64,000 nt of DNA. Origin: an uncultured Duncaniella sp. (GTDB taxonomy: Bacteria; Bacteroidota; Bacteroidia; Bacteroidales; Muribaculaceae). Of the stretch, positions 17,171 to 26,373 are shown one piece after another. The notes under the pieces are model-generated. The model worked only from the letters and a program-made list of their open reading frames with translations. It did no database searches and had not been told where the DNA came from. Where the stretch lies: the NCBI GenBank assembly GCA_910576785.1, contig CAJTJG010000008.1, positions 1-64,000 of the forward strand, read 5' to 3'. Position 1 is the stretch's first letter, and every line of letters begins with the position of its first letter. Made by a program: the position numbers and the translations under genes.

Positions 17171-17853
17171 GAGAAGCCCGTGTGTCAGTGACGTTCATGC
17201 TGTTGGCAGTGACATTCTGTGTATGTCTCATTGTCAGCAATCTGATGGAGATCAAGACTGTGGATCTCGGCCCGCTCACCATCACAGCCGGAGTCATAGT
17301 ATTTCCTGTATCATACATACTGAACGACTGTATTGTCGAGGTATATGGATTTGCAAAGGCTCGCCTGGTCATATGGCTCGGCTTCGGTATGAATCTGCTC
17401 GTATCTTTGCTGCTACAGCTCGGTATATGGCTCCCGGGGGCTCCATCGTGGGGCGGACAGGAGGCCATGGAGCTGATATTCGGAGCCGTACCCCGCATCT
17501 TTGCCGCAAGTTTCGTGGCGTTTCTATGCGGATCGATGGTCAATGCCTATGTGATGTCGCGCATGAAACTTTCATCCGCCCGTGGCCGTGGCTTCTCCAT
17601 CCGTGCCATCGTCTCCTCTTTATGGGGTGAGGGTGTGGATTCCATGATATTTTTCCCGATGGCTTTCGGGGGGATTCTTGCATGGAGCGAGATTGGCGCT
17701 CTTATCCTCACACAGACAGTCCTGAAGACCTGCTATGAATTAATCATCCTGCCGGTGACCATGCGGGTAGTGAAGCGTCTGCGTGCGCTTGAGGGAGAGG
17801 AGGCCCCGGCCAGACCGAAGTCCTATAAATGGTGGCGTATCAATGAGATCTGA
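17167..17853 (+). CDS. Queuosine precursor transporter (YhhQ/VUT family)
   Basis: A 228-residue integral membrane protein with about six hydrophobic segments. The opening VCLIVSNLMEIKTVD and PVSYILNDCIVEVYGF are hallmarks of the DUF165/QPTR family, which imports 7-cyano- or 7-aminomethyl-7-deazaguanine for tRNA queuosine. No que synthesis genes are adjacent. Start and stop overlap both neighbouring HAD genes, so the three form a tight transcription unit. Specificity between precursors cannot be read from the sequence. Confidence 0.87.
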   Translation: MREARVSVTFMLLAVTFCVCLIVSNLMEIKTVDLGPLTITAGVIVFPVSYILNDCIVEVYGFAKARLVIWLGFGMNLLVSLLLQLGIWLPGAPSWGGQEAMELIFGAVPRIFAASFVAFLCGSMVNAYVMSRMKLSSARGRGFSIRAIVSSLWGEGVDSMIFFPMAFGGILAWSEIGALILTQTVLKTCYELIILPVTMRVVKRLRALEGEEAPARPKSYKWWRINEI

Positions 17854-18595
17854 CAGTAACTATAAAGGATGGAGCCGGGGAGTATCCTGGATATGGTTCG
17901 ATCTCGACGACACGCTCATAGATTTTCACGCCAACTCCCGCTCGGCCCTGCGGCTGCTCTATGAACAGGAGGGACTTGCCTCTTACTACGCTACCTGCGA
18001 GGAGTGGATAGGGGCTTATGAGTGTCATAATCATAAACTATGGGATCGGTACAACCGTGGCGAGATCACTCAGGACTTTCTGCGTCTCGACCGATTCAGA
18101 ACGCCTCTTAACGCCGGCTGGGGCGGTACAGTGGACGAACTTGATGCCTATTGCCTTCGGCTTGATCCGCTCTACCTCGGGCTGCTTGCCGCGCAGACGG
18201 CGATGGTGGATGGTGCGGTGGAACTTGTGGAGTCGCTGCGGGACAAGGGGTATAATATAGGTGTTCTCTCCAACGGATTCACCGATGTGCAGAACCGCAA
18301 GCTTGTCAATACCGGATTGGACAGGATCGTGGATCTCATGGTGCTGAGCGATGACATAGGAGTCAACAAGCCGGATCCACGCCTTTTTGTCCATGCCATG
18401 AGCCGGACGGCAGATATGGAGCCATCGCATCACCTCATGATCGGCGACAACCCTGACACTGATATCGCCGGTGCTGTGCGCAGCGGATGGAGAGCCATAC
18501 ATCTTGACCGCCGACTTGGGGCAGCAGCCACGCTGTCAGAGGAAAAAACACACCTCGTCAGCCCGTCGCTTGACCTCCTGAAGGAGCTGTTTTGA
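17843..18595 (+). CDS. YjjG-family HAD nucleotidase
   Basis: A 250-residue HAD hydrolase with a helical cap. Motif I is WIWFDLDDTLIDF, motif II is GVLSNGF, the Lys motif is NKPDPRLF and motif III is MIGDNPDTDIAGA. The overall pattern fits the YjjG group, which dephosphorylates pyrimidine mononucleotides, including damaged ones. I chose ATG 17843 because it overlaps the previous gene by only 11 nt and puts motif I near residue 18. Substrate assignment is by family and remains uncertain. Confidence 0.82.
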   Translation: MRSDSNYKGWSRGVSWIWFDLDDTLIDFHANSRSALRLLYEQEGLASYYATCEEWIGAYECHNHKLWDRYNRGEITQDFLRLDRFRTPLNAGWGGTVDELDAYCLRLDPLYLGLLAAQTAMVDGAVELVESLRDKGYNIGVLSNGFTDVQNRKLVNTGLDRIVDLMVLSDDIGVNKPDPRLFVHAMSRTADMEPSHHLMIGDNPDTDIAGAVRSGWRAIHLDRRLGAAATLSEEKTHLVSPSLDLLKELF

Positions 18596-18647
18596 ATCTA
18601 AAGTGGTGAAAAAGTGAATTTTATCCAAACTTTTTGGGCTAAATTCA

Positions 18648-18677
18648 TTGTCAATTCAAAAAAAGTTACGATATTTG
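18648..18677 (+). promoter_or_regulatory. Promoter of the HU gene
   Basis: TTG at 18648 and GATATTTG at 18670 (a near match to TAnnTTTG) are separated by 19 nt. They lie in an A/T-rich region about 80 nt before the HU start. Confidence 0.5.
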
Positions 18678-18753
18678 CACCTGCAAAAATCGAGTCATCT
18701 CTCTCCGACCCGCAAAATAAACGATACTAACCAATTATAAAATTGCCGACAAA

Positions 18754-19035
18754 ATGACTAAAGCTGACATTGTCAACGAAATCTCCAAGTCGACCGGAAT
18801 CGACAAGGCCAATGTGCTCGAAACCATCGAGAAGTTCATGGAGACCGTGAAGGACTCCCTCTCTCATGGTGAGAACGTCTATCTGCGCGGATTCGGAAGC
18901 TTCATCATCAAGGTTCGCTCCGAGAAGACCGCTCGCAACATCTCGAAGAATACCACCATCATCATCCCCGAACACCGCATTCCCGCTTTCAAGCCTGCAA
19001 AGGTGTTCATGGAAGAGGTGAAGAACGCCGAGTAA
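18754..19035 (+). CDS. HU-family nucleoid DNA-binding protein
   Basis: A 93-residue HU/IHF protein. The N-terminal helical dimer part (MTKADIVNEISKSTG) is followed by the beta-arm core VYLRGFGSFIIK and the DNA-intercalating arm with PEHRIPAFKPAKVF. HU dimers bend and compact DNA. The length is normal. It has its own promoter after an A/T-rich spacer, and it precedes a 29-residue basic gene on the same strand. Confidence 0.93.
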   Translation: MTKADIVNEISKSTGIDKANVLETIEKFMETVKDSLSHGENVYLRGFGSFIIKVRSEKTARNISKNTTIIIPEHRIPAFKPAKVFMEEVKNAE

Positions 19036-19122
19036 TCATCTACCAACGGCAGTCTGCATCGCTTCTGTCAACAAGATAAGAAAAATATAACCCGATCGTT
19101 AAACTAAATTCAATCCACAACC

Positions 19123-19212
19123 ATGCCCAGCGGAAAGAAACGTAAAGGCCACAAGATGGCCACGCACAAGCGTAAAAAACGCCTTCGCAAGAATCGTCAC
19201 AAGAAGAAATAA
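19123..19212 (+). CDS. 29-residue highly basic protein (COX24/AURKAIP1-type)
   Basis: An ATG at 19123 opens a 30-codon frame beginning MPSGKKRKGHKMATHKRKKR and ending RHKKK. About 60% of residues are Lys, Arg or His. It matches, from memory, a tiny protein found across Bacteroidetes and annotated with the COX24/AURKAIP1 C-terminal domain, which is the core of the mitochondrial small-subunit ribosomal protein mS38. A ribosome-associated role in bacteria is therefore likely but inferred. It lies between HU and the RNase E/G gene and is shorter than default gene-calling limits. Confidence 0.8.
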   Translation: MPSGKKRKGHKMATHKRKKRLRKNRHKKK

Positions 19213-19265
19213 TTTTGTGGCCGTCTGTTGAACGACAGGCGCTGACAGCAAAGAGAACAGACTCG

Positions 19266-19292
19266 GCCGGGACTATTCACTTTCCTCCCGGC
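19266..19292 (+). terminator. Weak stem-loop between the 29-residue gene and rng
   Basis: GCCGGGA (19266-19272) pairs with TCCCGGC (19286-19292) around a 13-nt loop, followed by a mixed T-rich tail. The 7-bp stem is short, so this may be a weak terminator or a leader structure of the RNase gene. Confidence 0.35.
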
Positions 19293-19362
19293 AGAAGTTT
19301 GTTCTTTGCTTTGTGAGGCGTAATGTCTTCAAGATGACAATACATTTATTCAAGTACACAGA

Positions 19363-20985
19363 ATGAAAAGTGAACTGATAGTCGACGTCCAGCCCGGAGA
19401 AGTATCCATCGCCCTGCTGGAGGATTCGCGCCTTGTCTCGCTGCAGAAAGAGGCGCGAAACATTGCCTATGCCGTCGGCGACATCTACCTGGCCAAGGTC
19501 AAGAAGCTTATGCCGGGTTTGAACGCCGCATTTGTCAACGTGGGCTATGAGAAAGACGCTTTTCTCCACTACTTGGATCTTGGTTCGCAATTCTCCACCT
19601 ACGCCTCATTCATCAAGAGTGTGTTGGTGGACCACAAGGCCGACGCTACGGTGTCGAAAATGAAGCGTCAGCCTGACATTGACAAACACGGCACCATCAC
19701 CACAACACTACAGCCTGGCCAGGAACTACTGGTCCAGATCGTAAAGGAGCCTATCTCATCCAAGGGGCCTCGCCTCACAACCGAGATATCCTTCACCGGA
19801 CGCTACCTCGTGCTTATCCCGTTCGGCGACAAGATCTCCGTATCGCAGAAGATCACCACTACTGAGGAGAAGGTGCGTCTGCGTCAGCTCGTGGACAGTA
19901 TCCGTCCTAAAAACTTCGGTGTAATAATCCGTACCTCGGCCGAAGGCAAGAGCGTAAGGGAGCTTCATCATGAGCTCAAAACTCTGCTCCATTGTTGGGA
20001 AGACACAATCGAAAAAGCCCGCAAGGCCACAGCCCCAGCTCTCATTTTCGAGGAGGAAAGCCGTATCGTGGGCATGTTGAGAGATGTGTTCAGCCCCACG
20101 TTCGAGAGCATTCATGTCAATGATCCGGAAATATTCAGCCAGATACAGAAATATGTGGCCCTCATCTCGCCGGAGAGCAAGGATATAGTCAAGCTCTACG
20201 AAAGCGACATACCGATCTTCGACCATTTCAGTATCACGAGGCAGATCAAGTCTTCGTTTGGAAAGACAGTGTCATTCCGTTCAGGCGCTTATGTGATCAT
20301 AGAGCATACGGAAGCACTCCACGTCATCGATGTCAATTCCGGCAACCGATCAAAAGCCGCCGCTGATCAGGAGAGCAATGCTCTCGAGGTGAATCTGCGT
20401 GCCGCTGACGAGATAGCACGCCAGTTGCGTCTGCGCGACATGGGGGGCATCATCGTGGTTGACTTCATAGACATGAACAAGGCCGAGCACCGCCAGAAGC
20501 TCTATGAGCATATGAAGGAGGTGATGGCCAATGACCGTGCCCGACACAATATCCTGCCTCTGAGTAAGTTCGGCCTGATGCAGATCACGCGTCAACGCGT
20601 CCGCCCGGCCCTCGACATCATAACAACCGAGGAGTGCCCGTCATGCCACGGAAAAGGAGAGGTTCAGCCATCGCTGCTATTCACCGACACACTCCACGAG
20701 AAGATAGATTATCTTGTCAATACACTCAAGGTGAGAAACTTCGTGATGTATGTCCATCCATACGTGGCTGCATATCTCAAGAAAGGTTTCCCGTCGCTCT
20801 ACCGTAAGTGGCAGTTTGAATACGGATTCCATTTCCGTGTGCTGCCCGATGAATCGCTCGCATATCTGCAATACAAGGTCGTTGACCGCGAGCACAATGA
20901 AATAGACCTCAAGGAGGAGAAGGATATCGCATCGTCGGCCTCCAAACAGAAATCCAGAACCAAATCCAACACCAAGGAAGATTAA
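19363..20985 (+). CDS. rng: Ribonuclease E/G family endoribonuclease
   Basis: A 540-residue RNase E/G. An S1-like RNA-binding segment (about 35-130) is followed by the 5'-sensor/RNase H-like region and the catalytic DNase I-like core. The two metal-binding acidic residues are Asp323 in VIDVNSG and Asp367 in VVDFIDM. The zinc link is CPSC (Cys425 and Cys428), which ties dimers into a tetramer. There is no long disordered C-terminal scaffold, so it is RNase G-like in length. It would process rRNA and start mRNA decay. The tail is Lys/Ser-rich. Confidence 0.92.
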   Translation: MKSELIVDVQPGEVSIALLEDSRLVSLQKEARNIAYAVGDIYLAKVKKLMPGLNAAFVNVGYEKDAFLHYLDLGSQFSTYASFIKSVLVDHKADATVSKMKRQPDIDKHGTITTTLQPGQELLVQIVKEPISSKGPRLTTEISFTGRYLVLIPFGDKISVSQKITTTEEKVRLRQLVDSIRPKNFGVIIRTSAEGKSVRELHHELKTLLHCWEDTIEKARKATAPALIFEEESRIVGMLRDVFSPTFESIHVNDPEIFSQIQKYVALISPESKDIVKLYESDIPIFDHFSITRQIKSSFGKTVSFRSGAYVIIEHTEALHVIDVNSGNRSKAAADQESNALEVNLRAADEIARQLRLRDMGGIIVVDFIDMNKAEHRQKLYEHMKEVMANDRARHNILPLSKFGLMQITRQRVRPALDIITTEECPSCHGKGEVQPSLLFTDTLHEKIDYLVNTLKVRNFVMYVHPYVAAYLKKGFPSLYRKWQFEYGFHFRVLPDESLAYLQYKVVDREHNEIDLKEEKDIASSASKQKSRTKSNTKED

Positions 20986-21018
20986 GCAGTCTGACACTCA
21001 GGCTCAACCCTAAAGCAA

Positions 21019-21056
21019 ACAGCGTGCCGCCATCACTTACTGATGCGGCACGCTGT
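21019..21056. terminator. Terminator between rng and typA
   Basis: ACAGCGTGCCG(C)CATCA pairs with TGATGCGGCACGCTGT with one bulged C and a 5-nt loop, followed by ATTTTTTG on the plus strand. It sits between convergent genes and is strongest for rng. Confidence 0.75.
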
Positions 21057-21088
21057 ATTTTTTGTCGTTTCAGGGATAGGACGACCTG

Positions 21089-22885
21089 TTACTTGTTAGC
21101 GCGTTTGCGCTCGAGCTCATCGAGAATGATCTTGCGCAGACGCAGATGGTGAGGTGTCACCTCAACATATTCATCCTCCTTGATGTACTCGAGAGCTTCT
21201 TCAAGTGAGAATACTACCGGAGGAACGATACGGGCCTTGTCGTCGGCGCCGCTTGCACGCATGTTGGTCAGTTTCTTCGACTTGGTGACATTTACCACGA
21301 TATCATTGTCCTTGGCATTCTCGCCTACCACCTGCCCGGCATAAACTTCCTCCTGTGGGAAGATGAAGAATCGGCCGCGGTCCTGCAGTTTGTCGATAGC
21401 ATAGGCATATGCCGTACCCGCCTCCATGGCTATGAGTGATCCGTTCGTACGGCGCTCTATGTCGCCCTTCCAGGGCTGGTATTCATGGAAGCGATGGGCC
21501 ATGATAGCCTCACCGGCGGAAGCTGTGAGCACATTGTTGCGCAGACCGATGATACCGCGCGAAGGGATGAGGAACTCCAGATGTATGCGGTCATTCTGAG
21601 TGGTCATGGTCACCATCTCGCCCTTGCGGCGGGTCACCATGTCGATGATTTTCGATGAGTACTCCTCGGGCACGTTGACCGTGAGCATTTCCACAGGCTC
21701 ACATTTCTGACCGTCGATCTCCTTGATGATAACCTGCGGCTGTCCTACCTGAAGCTCGAATCCTTCGCGGCGCATGGTCTCGATAAGTACGGACAGGTGG
21801 AGCACACCGCGCCCGAATACTGTCCACGTATCCTCATGATCGGCTTTGGATACACGCAGGGCGAGATTGCGGTCAAGCTCCTTGGTCAGACGGTCGGCTA
21901 TGTGGCGTGAGGTGACATACTTGCCATCTTTGCCGAAGAAGGGGGAGTCGTTGATGGTGAATGTCATCGACATGGTGGGCTCGTCGATGGCTATGCGTGG
22001 CAGTGGCTCGGGGTTGTTGAAGTCGGCCACGGTATCGCCGATCTCAAAACCCTCTATGCCTACGAGGGCGCAGATGTCACCACTGCGCACACTCTGCACT
22101 TTCTTGCGGCCCATGCCTTCGAATGTATGCAGCTCCTTGATGCGCTGTTTTACGATTGTACCGTCTTTCTTGCAGAGGGCGATGTCCATTCCCTCGCGAA
22201 GCTCGCCGCGGTGTACACGACCGATGGCGATACGGCCCACATAGCTGCTGTAGTCGAGTGACGTGATGAGCATCTGGGCGTCACCCTCGAGAGTCTCAGG
22301 CTCAGGTATGTATTTGATAATGGCGTCGAGCACAGGGGTGATATTGTCGGTAGGCTGCTGCCAGTCGGTGCTCATCCATCCCTGCTTGGCGGAACCGTAT
22401 ACGGTGGGGAAGTCAAGCTGATCCTCGGTGGCGTCAAGATTGCACATCAGGTCGAACACCATCTCCTGTACCTCATCTGGACGGCAGTTTGGTTTGTCAA
22501 CCTTATTGATTACTACAACCGGTTTCAGACCCATCTGTATGGCTTTCTGAAGCACGAAGCGAGTCTGTGGCATGGGGCCCTCGAAGGCATCCACGAGCAG
22601 AAGGCATCCGTCGGCCATGTTCAGCACACGCTCCACTTCGCCGCCGAAGTCGGCGTGTCCCGGAGTGTCGATGATATTGATCTTGTAGTCGTTGTAGTTG
22701 ATCGAAACGTTTTTGGAGAGAATCGTAATGCCACGCTCGCGCTCGAGATCATTGTTGTCAAGGATTAGTTCGCCGGTGGTCTGGTTGTCGCGGAACAGTT
22801 TTCCGGCCAGGAGCATCTTGTCGACGAGGGTTGTCTTGCCATGGTCGACGTGGGCGATGATGGCGATGTTTCGTATCTTCTGCAT
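21089..22885 (-). CDS. typA: Translational GTPase TypA/BipA
   Basis: A 598-residue ribosome-associated GTPase related to EF-G. G1 is AHVDHGKTTLVDKML, G3 is DTPGHADFGGEVERV and G4 is NKVDKPN. The BipA-specific C-terminal domain follows and the chain ends near KRANK. It helps 50S assembly and stress or low-temperature adaptation. All GTPase motifs are intact and the length is standard. Monocistronic, with a clear promoter upstream. Confidence 0.95.
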   Translation of the reverse strand: MQKIRNIAIIAHVDHGKTTLVDKMLLAGKLFRDNQTTGELILDNNDLERERGITILSKNVSINYNDYKINIIDTPGHADFGGEVERVLNMADGCLLLVDAFEGPMPQTRFVLQKAIQMGLKPVVVINKVDKPNCRPDEVQEMVFDLMCNLDATEDQLDFPTVYGSAKQGWMSTDWQQPTDNITPVLDAIIKYIPEPETLEGDAQMLITSLDYSSYVGRIAIGRVHRGELREGMDIALCKKDGTIVKQRIKELHTFEGMGRKKVQSVRSGDICALVGIEGFEIGDTVADFNNPEPLPRIAIDEPTMSMTFTINDSPFFGKDGKYVTSRHIADRLTKELDRNLALRVSKADHEDTWTVFGRGVLHLSVLIETMRREGFELQVGQPQVIIKEIDGQKCEPVEMLTVNVPEEYSSKIIDMVTRRKGEMVTMTTQNDRIHLEFLIPSRGIIGLRNNVLTASAGEAIMAHRFHEYQPWKGDIERRTNGSLIAMEAGTAYAYAIDKLQDRGRFFIFPQEEVYAGQVVGENAKDNDIVVNVTKSKKLTNMRASGADDKARIVPPVVFSLEEALEYIKEDEYVEVTPHHLRLRKIILDELERKRANK

Positions 22886-22909
22886 GTTTCCTTAGAATTT
22901 TTTCGGGTG

Positions 22910-22940
22910 CAAAGGTACGATTTTTCCTCTGTATGGACAA
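22910..22940 (-). promoter_or_regulatory. Promoter of typA
   Basis: On the minus strand TACCTTTG (-7) is preceded by TTG at 22938-22940 with a 20-nt spacer. This is among the best consensus matches in the window. It lies 25 nt upstream of the start codon. Confidence 0.65.
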
Positions 22941-23058
22941 TAGTAAGTGACGAATTGGCTACGTGGGCTGTTGGCAGAGATACGGATAAACTTTTTCAAG
23001 GCGGGGTTGTTCTTGATAGTAAAGGATAAACAAAAACTCATTTATACAAGAAACAATT

Positions 23059-24387
23059 ATGAATACTGCTCCTCTCCAGGGAATCAAGGTGATTGACTTC
23101 ACTGAGGTTCAATCAGGTCCCTCATGTACACAGATGCTCGCATGGCTCGGTGCCGATGTGATCAAGATAGAACGCCCCGGTGTCGGCGATGCCACACGTA
23201 AGGAACTCCAGTTCGATCCCGACTGCCCGAGTTTCTACTACCTCCAGCTCAACTCTGACAAGAAATCTCTGACACTTGACGCCAAGACCCCCGATGGAAA
23301 GGCCATCCTCACCAAACTTGTGGAGACGGCCGATATCTTTGTGGAGAATCTCCACCCGGGTGCCATGGATAAGCTCGGTTTCAGCTGGGAGGCTGTCCAT
23401 AAGCTCAACCCCAAGTGTATCTACGGTACCATCAAGGGTTTCCCTGAATCTTCCAAATATAAGGATCTGAAGGCTTACGAGCCTATCGCACAGGTTACCG
23501 CCGCAGCTGCCTCTACCACCGGATGGTATGAGGGCGAGTACAATATACCTACACAGAGCGGCGCCGCCCTCGGTGACTCCAATACCGGCATGCACCTGCT
23601 CATCGGATTGCTTGCTGCGCTTGTGCAGCGTGAGAAGACCGGAGAGGGCTGCTACGTATATCAGTCCATGCACAACGCATGTCTTAACCTCTGCCGTATC
23701 AAGACACGTGATCAGCTTACGCTCGATCGTATCGGCTATCTGACACAGTTCATGCAGTACCCCAACGGTAAGTTCGGCGACTGTGTGCCCCGTTCAGGCA
23801 ACACCGAGGGTAGCGGTGTGCTCGGTTGGACTTACAAATGTAAGCCTGCCGGCGGTATGGACTCCGAGGTTGATGCCAACAACTATGCATACATCATCCT
23901 CCAGCGTGGCGCCAAGGACTTCGAACTCGCATGTCAGGCATTCGGATTCGAGGATTGGCTCACCAATCCTGACTTCAATACGGCCGATGCCCGTGACCGC
24001 CATAAGGATGAGATCATCAAGCGTATCGGCGCCTGGGCTGCTGACAAGACCAAATTTGAGGTCACTGAGATCCTCTCCAAATATGGTGTGCCTGTAGGCC
24101 CTGTGCTCTCCACCAAGGAGATGATGAGCGATGAGTCGCTCTATGACGGCAATACCCTCGTTAAGATCAACCAGGGTGGCAAGGTCGGCGAGTTTGTCAC
24201 CGTAGGATGCCCGTTCACCATGTCCAACTATCAGCCTGTCTACGGTCCGGCTCCCGAGCTTGGAGGCAATACCGTAGAGGTGCTCAAGGCATACGGATAC
24301 ACCGACGAGCAGATAGCAGCCTTTGCCAAGAACGGTACTACGGCTCCCATGCCTAAGCCGGAGACTCCTGCGGCTCCTGCCAAGTGA
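23059..24387 (+). CDS. frc: Formyl-CoA:oxalate CoA-transferase (class III)
   Basis: Transfers CoA from formyl-CoA to oxalate, giving oxalyl-CoA and formate, the activating step of oxalate breakdown in the cytoplasm. The 442-residue chain starts with the family III motif VIDFTEVQSGPSCTQMLAWL. It carries the catalytic Asp173 in GAALGDSNTGMHL, close to the same block in the Oxalobacter enzyme. The C-terminus has a short Pro/Ala-rich tail. The next gene is oxalyl-CoA decarboxylase, which makes the substrate assignment much firmer than family membership alone. I found no clear consensus promoter in the 120 nt upstream. Confidence 0.92.
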   Translation: MNTAPLQGIKVIDFTEVQSGPSCTQMLAWLGADVIKIERPGVGDATRKELQFDPDCPSFYYLQLNSDKKSLTLDAKTPDGKAILTKLVETADIFVENLHPGAMDKLGFSWEAVHKLNPKCIYGTIKGFPESSKYKDLKAYEPIAQVTAAAASTTGWYEGEYNIPTQSGAALGDSNTGMHLLIGLLAALVQREKTGEGCYVYQSMHNACLNLCRIKTRDQLTLDRIGYLTQFMQYPNGKFGDCVPRSGNTEGSGVLGWTYKCKPAGGMDSEVDANNYAYIILQRGAKDFELACQAFGFEDWLTNPDFNTADARDRHKDEIIKRIGAWAADKTKFEVTEILSKYGVPVGPVLSTKEMMSDESLYDGNTLVKINQGGKVGEFVTVGCPFTMSNYQPVYGPAPELGGNTVEVLKAYGYTDEQIAAFAKNGTTAPMPKPETPAAPAK

Positions 24388-24451
24388 TGATGCCGTACAA
24401 GGACTCACGATCTGACACAGAAAGCTATTTATTATAATCATCAATTCAGCT

Positions 24452-24516
24452 AAAAAGGAGGGGACAATTGTCAAATGTCCGTAGCGAAGACGGCTGACTT
24501 TTGTCCTCTCCTTTTT
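24452..24516 (+). terminator. Stem-loop with T-tract between frc and oxc
   Basis: A 16-bp stem (24452-24467 with 24501-24516, one G.U) ends in CTTTTT and closes only 16 nt before the oxc start. The arms are A5-GGAG and CTCC-T5, so they look like a terminator, yet there is no room for a promoter after it. Likely a partial terminator, attenuator or RNA-processing site. Confidence 0.6.
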
Positions 24517-24532
24517 CAGTACAAAAGCATAT

Positions 24533-26281
24533 ATGTCTATGGCAACAACTGCAACCAACCCCTCCGTCCCTGCCGCTCCCCACTTTCCCGAGCAGGTGAC
24601 CGGAATGTATATATTGGCCCGTGCCCTTAAGAATGTCGGCATAGAGACTGTCTATGGTCTCGTGGGCATACCTATCACTGAGGCTGCCTATCTCGTGCAG
24701 GGACAGGGCATCCGTTTTGTCGGTTTCCGTCATGAACAGCAGGCCGGAATGGCTGCCGCTACCGATGGCTATCTTACCAAGAAGCCCGGTGTGTTCATGA
24801 CCGTTTCCTCGCTTGGATTCATGAATGGCCTTACAGCCACGGCCAATGCCACGGTCAACTGCTATCCTGTCATCCAGATATCCGGAGCATCCGATCCAAC
24901 CATGGTGGATATGAATATGGGCACCTACGAGCAACTTGACCAGCTCAACACTGCCCGTCCGCTGGTCAAGGCTGCTTTCCGCTGCAGCAAGGCCGCTGAT
25001 ATACCATCTGCTGTCAACCGTGCCTACCGCGCAGCCGTGTCAGGTCGTCCCGGTGGTGTGTATATCGACATGACCACTCCGGCTCTTGGCGAGGTGATGG
25101 ATCGTGAGGAGGCCGAGAAACTTCTCTATCAGCCCGTGGATCTGTATTCACCGGTGGCTCCCAACAAGGATGCCGTCGACCGTGCCGTGGAGCTTCTCAC
25201 ATCGGCCAAGCGTCCGGCCGTATTGCTCGGCAAGGGCGCCGCTTATGCACAGGTGGATGACAAGATCAAAGCCCTTATAGAGAAATACAATATACCGTAT
25301 TTCCCCATGTCGATGGCCAAGGGCCTTATGCCTGATGCCGGACCGCTCAGCGCCCTGTCATGCCGCTCCACCATCATGGAGAAGGCCGATGTGGTGGTGC
25401 TCATAGGTGCTCGTCTCAACTGGCTCCTCTCGTTCGGCAAGGGCAAGTGGAGTCCTGACACCAAATTCGTGCAGCTCGATGTCGAGCCTCAGGAGATTGA
25501 TGTCAATGTGCCTATAGCCGCACCTGTGGTTGGCGATATGGGGCTCTCGCTCGATGCTATTCTTGCCGGATTGGACGGAAAGACAATGGCTGCCGATCCT
25601 GCCTGGGTACCTTCGTTGCAGGCCGAGACCAAGGAGAAGAACGCCAAGTTCCTCGCGCGTCTGACTGCCAACAAGAATGCTATGCCCATGGACCACTGGA
25701 CAGCTATCGGAGCCATCAAGCCTATTCTCGAAGCCAATCCCGATGTGATCCTTATCAATGAGGGAGCCAATACCCTTGATGATGTCCGCGATGCCGTCGA
25801 CATGTCTCTGCCTCGTCATCGTGTGGACTGTGCCACATGGGCCATCATGGGTATGGGTATGGGCTCGATGATCGGTGCTGCCGTAGCCACAGGCAAGAGT
25901 GTCGTGGCTGTGGAGGGTGACTCCGCATTCGGATTCTCAGGCATGGACTTCTCTACTGCATGCCGTTTCAATCTCCCGGTCACTGTTGTCATACTCAACA
26001 ATGGCGGTATCTACAATGGTATCGGAGTCCCCATGGACAAGACTTCCGATCCGGCCCCGACCACCCTTGACATCCACGCCCGGTATGACAAACTCGGCGA
26101 TGCCTTCGGTGCTCAGACCTATTATGTGCAGACCCCTGATGAACTTGCCAAGGCTCTCACCGAGAGTATAGCTTCGAAGAAGCCTTGTCTTATCGATGTG
26201 CAGCTCGCCGCGTCCTCCGGCAAGGAGTCAGGACACATCGGTTACCTCAACCCCGCTCCCCTTCAGGATATCACAGTTTAG
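24533..26281 (+). CDS. oxc: Oxalyl-CoA decarboxylase
   Basis: Thiamine-diphosphate enzyme that decarboxylates oxalyl-CoA to formyl-CoA, which re-enters the Frc cycle. It has 582 residues. The catalytic Glu68 is in FRHEQQAGMAA. The cofactor-binding block starts at GDSAFGFSGMDF (about residue 461) and ends in ILNNGGIYNG. The arrangement fits the acetolactate synthase superfamily, and placement directly after frc identifies the substrate. Products of the cycle are formate and CO2, and proton consumption can support pH homeostasis or membrane energy when coupled to oxalate/formate exchange. Confidence 0.94.
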   Translation: MSMATTATNPSVPAAPHFPEQVTGMYILARALKNVGIETVYGLVGIPITEAAYLVQGQGIRFVGFRHEQQAGMAAATDGYLTKKPGVFMTVSSLGFMNGLTATANATVNCYPVIQISGASDPTMVDMNMGTYEQLDQLNTARPLVKAAFRCSKAADIPSAVNRAYRAAVSGRPGGVYIDMTTPALGEVMDREEAEKLLYQPVDLYSPVAPNKDAVDRAVELLTSAKRPAVLLGKGAAYAQVDDKIKALIEKYNIPYFPMSMAKGLMPDAGPLSALSCRSTIMEKADVVVLIGARLNWLLSFGKGKWSPDTKFVQLDVEPQEIDVNVPIAAPVVGDMGLSLDAILAGLDGKTMAADPAWVPSLQAETKEKNAKFLARLTANKNAMPMDHWTAIGAIKPILEANPDVILINEGANTLDDVRDAVDMSLPRHRVDCATWAIMGMGMGSMIGAAVATGKSVVAVEGDSAFGFSGMDFSTACRFNLPVTVVILNNGGIYNGIGVPMDKTSDPAPTTLDIHARYDKLGDAFGAQTYYVQTPDELAKALTESIASKKPCLIDVQLAASSGKESGHIGYLNPAPLQDITV

Positions 26282-26298
26282 TAATACCCGAAACTTCC

Positions 26299-26334
26299 CC
26301 TGCCGTCCGGATGGCCCGGTGCTGTCCGGACAGG
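26299..26334 (+). other. Intergenic stem-loop between oxc and the AEC transporter
   Basis: GTCCGGA (26305-26311) pairs with TCCGGAC (26325-26331), extended by CCTG/CAGG with a bulge. There is no T-tract. It is a candidate mRNA-stability or processing element within the oxalate operon. Confidence 0.4.
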
Positions 26335-26373
26335 CATCTCCCTCACACAAACACATTCTAAAAACAACTGTTT

